64,000 nt of DNA from the NCBI GenBank assembly GCA_002746535.1, contig NVWA01000009.1, forward strand, positions 44,483-108,482, in the 5' to 3' direction. Made by a program: the position numbers and the translations under genes. This document shows positions 29,101 through 35,100 of the stretch, in pieces (the first letter of the stretch is position 1; every line of letters starts with the position of its first letter). The notes beneath the pieces are model-generated. The model worked only from the letters and a program-made list of their open reading frames with translations. It searched no databases and had not been told where the DNA came from. Source of the DNA: Planctomycetota bacterium (lineage in GTDB: Bacteria; Planctomycetota; GCA-2746535).

Positions 29101-32100
29101 TCAGGTACCGTTAACTTAACGGGTACCAGTTCTGGCAAAGCTCTTTTATCTGGTGGACAAGCCTTTAATAATTTAATTGTAAATGGATCAGGTGGTGTTT
29201 GGACTCTAGCAGATATTTTAGATGTTGATGGAACCTTAACAATTACAGCAGGAGAGCTAGATGTCGAAGATGTTAACAATGCATCTACGGATTACACTAT
29301 CTTTGCTGGGACAATTATTGACACTGCTGCTGGAGGTACTCTTGATACACATGAAGGTACGCTTGTCATAAATGGCACAAGCAGCCAGTCTCTCACCCTT
29401 GGTGGTTCGATTAACAATCTACATATCGAAGATCCCAGTACAAATGGTCTTATCGGTCATTGGAAGTTTGATGAAGGTACTGGTGATGCCGTCAAAGATA
29501 TTAGCGGTAATAATAATCATGGTACTTTGAAAAGTGGCGCTCATTGGACGAATGATTTGAATTCCACTACAAAATATATTAATTCCCATGGTATAGGCTT
29601 AGACGGGTCCAATGATTATATCGACTTCGGAGATGTCGATGCCATAGATGGTGCCACAGAATTAACAGTAGCTATGTGGGTTAAAATAGATGATCTAGGT
29701 GCAGATGGTACTTTGATGGCCAAAAATTCCTTTACAAGTGGAGAGGCATTATTATTCTGGCGTGATGATTCATGTTCCAATTCAGGTCGAACAGATACAT
29801 TTACAATCTTAGTTTCAGGTGCCGCAGAGGTTAGAATCGAGGGGGCAACCAATGCTTCTAATGATAATGGCTGGCATCACGTTGCTTTCACTTATAAAGG
29901 GAATGATGCCAACGGTCTTCGACTTTATATTGATGGGGTTGAAGATGCGAATAGTCCCTTGAGCACCACAACAGCGACTAGTTTAAAAAGCACCTCGAAT
30001 GCTCTTTATATCGGTAAACCATTAGTCACAGCTTCCAAAGAACTCGATGGTGGTGTTGATGATGTTCGTATTTATAGCCGCGAATTAAGCTCTACTGAAA
30101 TTGCTTCTCTTGCAGCTGGTAAATATGCCGATGGAGCTACAAGTTCCGCTACCTTCACTCTAGGTGAAGCTTTAGACATCAATGGCAATTTAGATATACA
30201 CTCAGGGATTCTTGATGTGAGTGGATCGAATCACGCCATTACGATTTCCGAAGATTGGTCTAACTATGTTGGCATAAGTGGTTTCGTTGATCAAGCCGGT
30301 ACGGTAACCTTTGATGGTACCACTCAATTATTAAATGGCTCAACGACTTTCTTTAATTTTACTTTTGCCGATTTGGTTTCCGATAATACTGATGTTAGCT
30401 TGACCATCGAAGCAACTTCCGTCACACGCATAGATGGCACCTTAAACTTAATAGGGTTAGGCGCAAATGACCAGGTCAATTTACTTTCTTCAAACCCAGG
30501 GGAAAAATGGGCCTTAAACCTGCAAGGCTCTGTAGGTACAATTAATTTACTCGACGTTATTTACAGTGATGCCAGTACAGGTAATACTGTTAATGCAATT
30601 GGCTCAAATGATTCAGGAAATAATCTTAACTGGACTTTTGTTGAAGCAAATTTCACATGGTTAGGTGGGGATGGCGATTGGAATACCGGTGTTAACTGGC
30701 AAGGGGGTGCTGTGCCAGGCTCAAGTGATGTCGCTATTTTTTCCACGGTATCAGCCACCAATTGTAATATCGATGCGACGGTAAATGTGCAAGGCTTTGA
30801 TATCCATGCTAGTTATAATGGTACCATCAGTCAAAATTCTAATGTGATAACCGTTGGTGCTAGTCATTGGTCTCAAGTTGGGGGAGGCTTTATTGGTTCT
30901 AGTACAGGCAGCGATATTACAATGAATGGTACCTTTACTTTAAGTGGGGGTATCTATGTGTCTACGGCAGGCACCCTAGATGTAGATGCAGTTGCTGTAT
31001 CAGGCGGCACCTTTAATCACAATGCCGGGACATTTAAGATTTCTTCGAATAATTTAACGCATTCCTTAAATAATATAATTTTACAAAACTTAACCTTACA
31101 GTCGGGCAATCACCTTTCCTATATTGACTTTAGTGGTCATAACGTTGTGGTGATGGGCAATATTCTACATGCAAGTGGTCAAATGAGAAATGCCAACATT
31201 AGCTTAAAGGGTAATCTAGTTAATACTAATGGCGATTCGAGGTCAACGGCGATTGTAACCGTAAATGGTACAAGTGCTCAATCAATTGGTGGAGTTCCTA
31301 GTTCTACTCCCTATTCAGGAATGGCCTTGGTTATTAATTCGACAGGAGATGTTAGTTTTTCTGATAATGTCAATGTGCAATACTGGACATTTACGGCGGC
31401 CAACTCTTTTGCTCATAATAACAACTTCCTTGATCTGGAAGGTAATGCGGTAACAAGTGCTAGTGGTGGATCAGGAGTTATTTATTATGATGTGAATGTT
31501 AATCAAAATAACCCTGCCGCAAGTCATGATCTAAATGGCGATTGGACGATCGTTAACGAATTTAGAATGAAAGGTGTGTCAGAAATTAACGGAGCTAATA
31601 AAGTTGTTTGTAAGAACTTTGTCCTTGATGACACCACATCTAGATCTCAAGAAGGTCTTGTTGAGATTACGGGCGACTTTACCATAGCAAATGAAAATTG
31701 TACTGCTGGGGATACCTTAGGTATTACGATGAATGGAACGGGTGTACAAAATATTTATACGGGTGGTTATACGATGCCCAAAGGGTCTTTCATCATCAAT
31801 AAATCTAGTGGTACCGTTACTCTTCAAGGGGTGTATGTCGGTCAAGCAGCAGAAAACCTTATTGTGCTGGATGGTGTGTTAGATTTAGCAGGTTTTGATG
31901 TTACCGTTTTGAATAATTTTGAGATTTATGATGGATTGACTTTGAAAGGCTCTGAAACTATTATGGTTAATGGGACAACAGACAATGCTGATAATAATGC
32001 TAAATTCACGTTAGCCTCAACAAGCTCAACTGTTACTTTTTATGATAATGGTAACACAGCTAATGTAAATGATCTGGCCGATACATTTTTCAGTCTTAGT

Positions 32101-35100
32101 TTTGGTGCGGGTAAAATTCATGAGTTTGGCACAGGCGCTACTAATCGAATTACGGTTGCTGGTACACTTGCATCGAATGGAACTTCCGCGAGCCGTTCTG
32201 TCTTAAGAACTGTAGGTGACGCGGCTGTTGATTGGCAACTAAATTTAACAGGGGCTGGAACTTCCACCTTGGCAGATAAAGTGTCCGTAAAAAGAAGTGA
32301 TGCTAGTTTTGGTACTGCCATTCTTGCAACTAATTCTTTAGATTTAGGAAATAATACTAACTGGGTCGGGTTATCATTACCTTCAATTCTTTCGATTATC
32401 TCTACCTCTTCTAATGGTAGTTATAAAGCTGGTGATTTGATCAATATTACGTTGAGCTTTTCTGAAGCTATTACCATGGTAGGTACTATGGGTGTGACCT
32501 TAGATACTGGTTCTGTTGTTGTCTTTAACTCTTTTAATAATGCCACATTTGCCCAAGCTGTATATACGGTTTTGGCTGGCGAAACAAGTGCTGACCTAGC
32601 TGCTATAGCAGTAGTTTTATCTGGTGCAGCTACCAATAGTGTCTCTCAAAATCTTTTAGTAGCATTACCGGTTACTGTAATTAGTAATGTCAGTGATATT
32701 GTTGTCGATACAACAGCACCATTTATCAATGCGATTTTATCTTCGACCATTGATGGCGCTTATAGCATTGGTAGTAATATAAATGTGCGTTTAAATTTTT
32801 CTGAATCTGTCACGTTAACAGGTACCATGGGGGTTAATTTAGATAGTGGCGGTTCAGTAGTCTTTACGGCTTTTTCTGGCACAACAACTACAGGGGTTTA
32901 CACAGTTTCAGCTGGTCAGACATCATCCGACTTATCCGTTACTGTTATCACTGTCTCTGGAACCAATACAGATCTTGCAGGCAATGCACTCTCTACTGCT
33001 TTGCCAGGCACAAATATTAATACCGCTAGCAATATTGTTATTGATACAACCGCAGCCACAGTTACTAGCGTTCAATCATTTACTAATTCAGGTAGTTTCA
33101 CAACCGGTGGTACGATTAGTGTTATTGTGAATTTTTCAGAATCCGTTACTTTAGCGGGTGGTAATTTAATTGTTGTCTTGAATTCTGGTGGTACTGTTAC
33201 TATCGTTCCATTTGTTGGTACAACCTCAACAGGTGTTTATTCTGTTCTCGCGACACAAAACGCAAACCCTTTGCTGGCAACAGGGCTTTCCTTGAGTGCA
33301 GGTACTTTAGTGGATCCTGGTTCCAATGCAGTCTCATTAGCTTCTCTGCCGGCAACAAATATAAGTCCATCAAAAACAATAATTATTGATACTGTTGCAC
33401 CTACTATTACTGGTGGCTCCATTGGTGCCGCGAATGTCTTTATTGACGTGACTTTCTCTGAGCCTGTTTATACAACTAACGGCGGTACCGGTGGATTAAA
33501 TGCGTCTGATTATAATTTGGTTTTTGCCGCTAATGGAGGCAATGCTACTGGGGTGACTATTTCTAATGTAACAACTACCGCCGGCGCTACTACTTCTGGT
33601 GGTGAGACAACGCTACGATTAGTGTTAAACGTTACTGGTGCTGTATCTGGTACAGAGACAATTACCGTTACACCAAATACAAATCAAATCTATGATTTTG
33701 TTGGTCAACCTGCCTTGATCACTACGACTACAGGTGCCATTTTATTGTTAGACTTATTAAGCCCTTCGGTTGTATCTTTAACGGGTGTTACCGTTGATGG
33801 TCTCTATAATACCGGTGATATAATTCAAGTAAAAGTCACCTTCTCTGAAGCCGTTTTAATTACTGGTAGTCCGCAATTATTATTTGAAACAGGTACTACC
33901 GATCGAAATGCCACTTATATAAGCGGCTCGGGCTCCATCGATATTATTTTTAATTACACCGTTCAAGCTGGTGATAATTCCCTTGATCTTGATGCTGTGA
34001 CAACAACTTCATTAACCTTGAATGGTGGTACGATCAGAGATGCTGTCGCTAATAATGCATCATTAGTCTTACCTACTCCTGGAGCGGTGAATTCTTTAAG
34101 TATTAATAGCGCCCTTGTCATTGATGGGATTTCTCCCTCTATTACTACAGGTGTCTTGGGTACAGGAAATACCTACGTCGATGTTACTTTCACGGAAGGT
34201 ATTTATACAACAAATGGCGCCGGACCAATCACAGCAGCCGGTTTCTCAGTAACTTTTAATCAAAACGGTGGCATTGCTACCGGTGTCACTATTACCGGTG
34301 TCCAAAAAACTGATGGTAGCCCTTTAGCTGGTGGCGAAACAATTGTGCGGGTTTTGATTCAAGTAACAGGAGCTGCTCTAGGAATTGAAACTGTTGATAT
34401 TGTCGGTGTGCCCAGTAGTGCATCAGATTTAGCTGGAAATCCATCAGCAGCATCCTCAACAGGTTTTTTAACTCTTGTGACTCAAGGTACTGTGCCGACG
34501 GTCTTGAGTGTGACGGCCATAAATCCGGATGGTATCTATGGTGTGAATCGCTTGATAACCATTGAAGTTAAATTTTCTGAATCCGTTTTTGTGACCGGCA
34601 TACCTTATATTGAATTAGAAACAGGTGATACAAATAAATTTGCTATTTATGGCGGAGGAAGTGGCACGGATACATTGACATTCAATTATATCATTCGTGA
34701 AGGGGATGTAGCTAGTGATTTAGATTACGTAAGTGCATCCGCATTTGCCTCTGCGATAGGTTTAGTCAAAAGTAGTTTAGGCATACCTGCTAGTTCTACC
34801 TTGGTTGATCCTGGGGTGAGTGGTTCTCTTGGAGCGAGTAATAATATTCGCATTGAAACATTATTACCTTTGATTTCTGGAGTTCAAACTACGGCAAATA
34901 ATGGGACTTTTGGTATTGGTGCCGTAATTCAATTGGAGATTAATTTTTCGAGGGAAGTTACTTTATCCGGTGGCAATCTTATCATTACTCTCAATAGCGG
35001 TGTTGATTTAATAGTGGGGCATCTAGTTGGTAATGTCATCAAATTAGATTATGTAGTTGAAGTAGGTGAGCAGTCAGACGATTTAGGTATTACATCCATA

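Larger units (their letters stand above)
20275..30747 (+). repeat. Six W-L-G-G / N-W-Q-G-G modules of the giant protein
   Basis: Copies begin at 20275, 22006, 23635, 26263, 27880 and 30652. Each opens with a pattern like TWLGGDGDWNTGGNWQGG followed by VPGSG and a CNID-type strand. Most close with a shared stretch FTVYDGLRLKGSETI, TVTYYDS, HEFATGGGNGI, LRSVGDAAVDWEL and NNTNWVGL. The length between copies varies because other repeats and LamG domains are inserted. The pattern recalls beta-helical autotransporter-associated repeats. Confidence 0.85.
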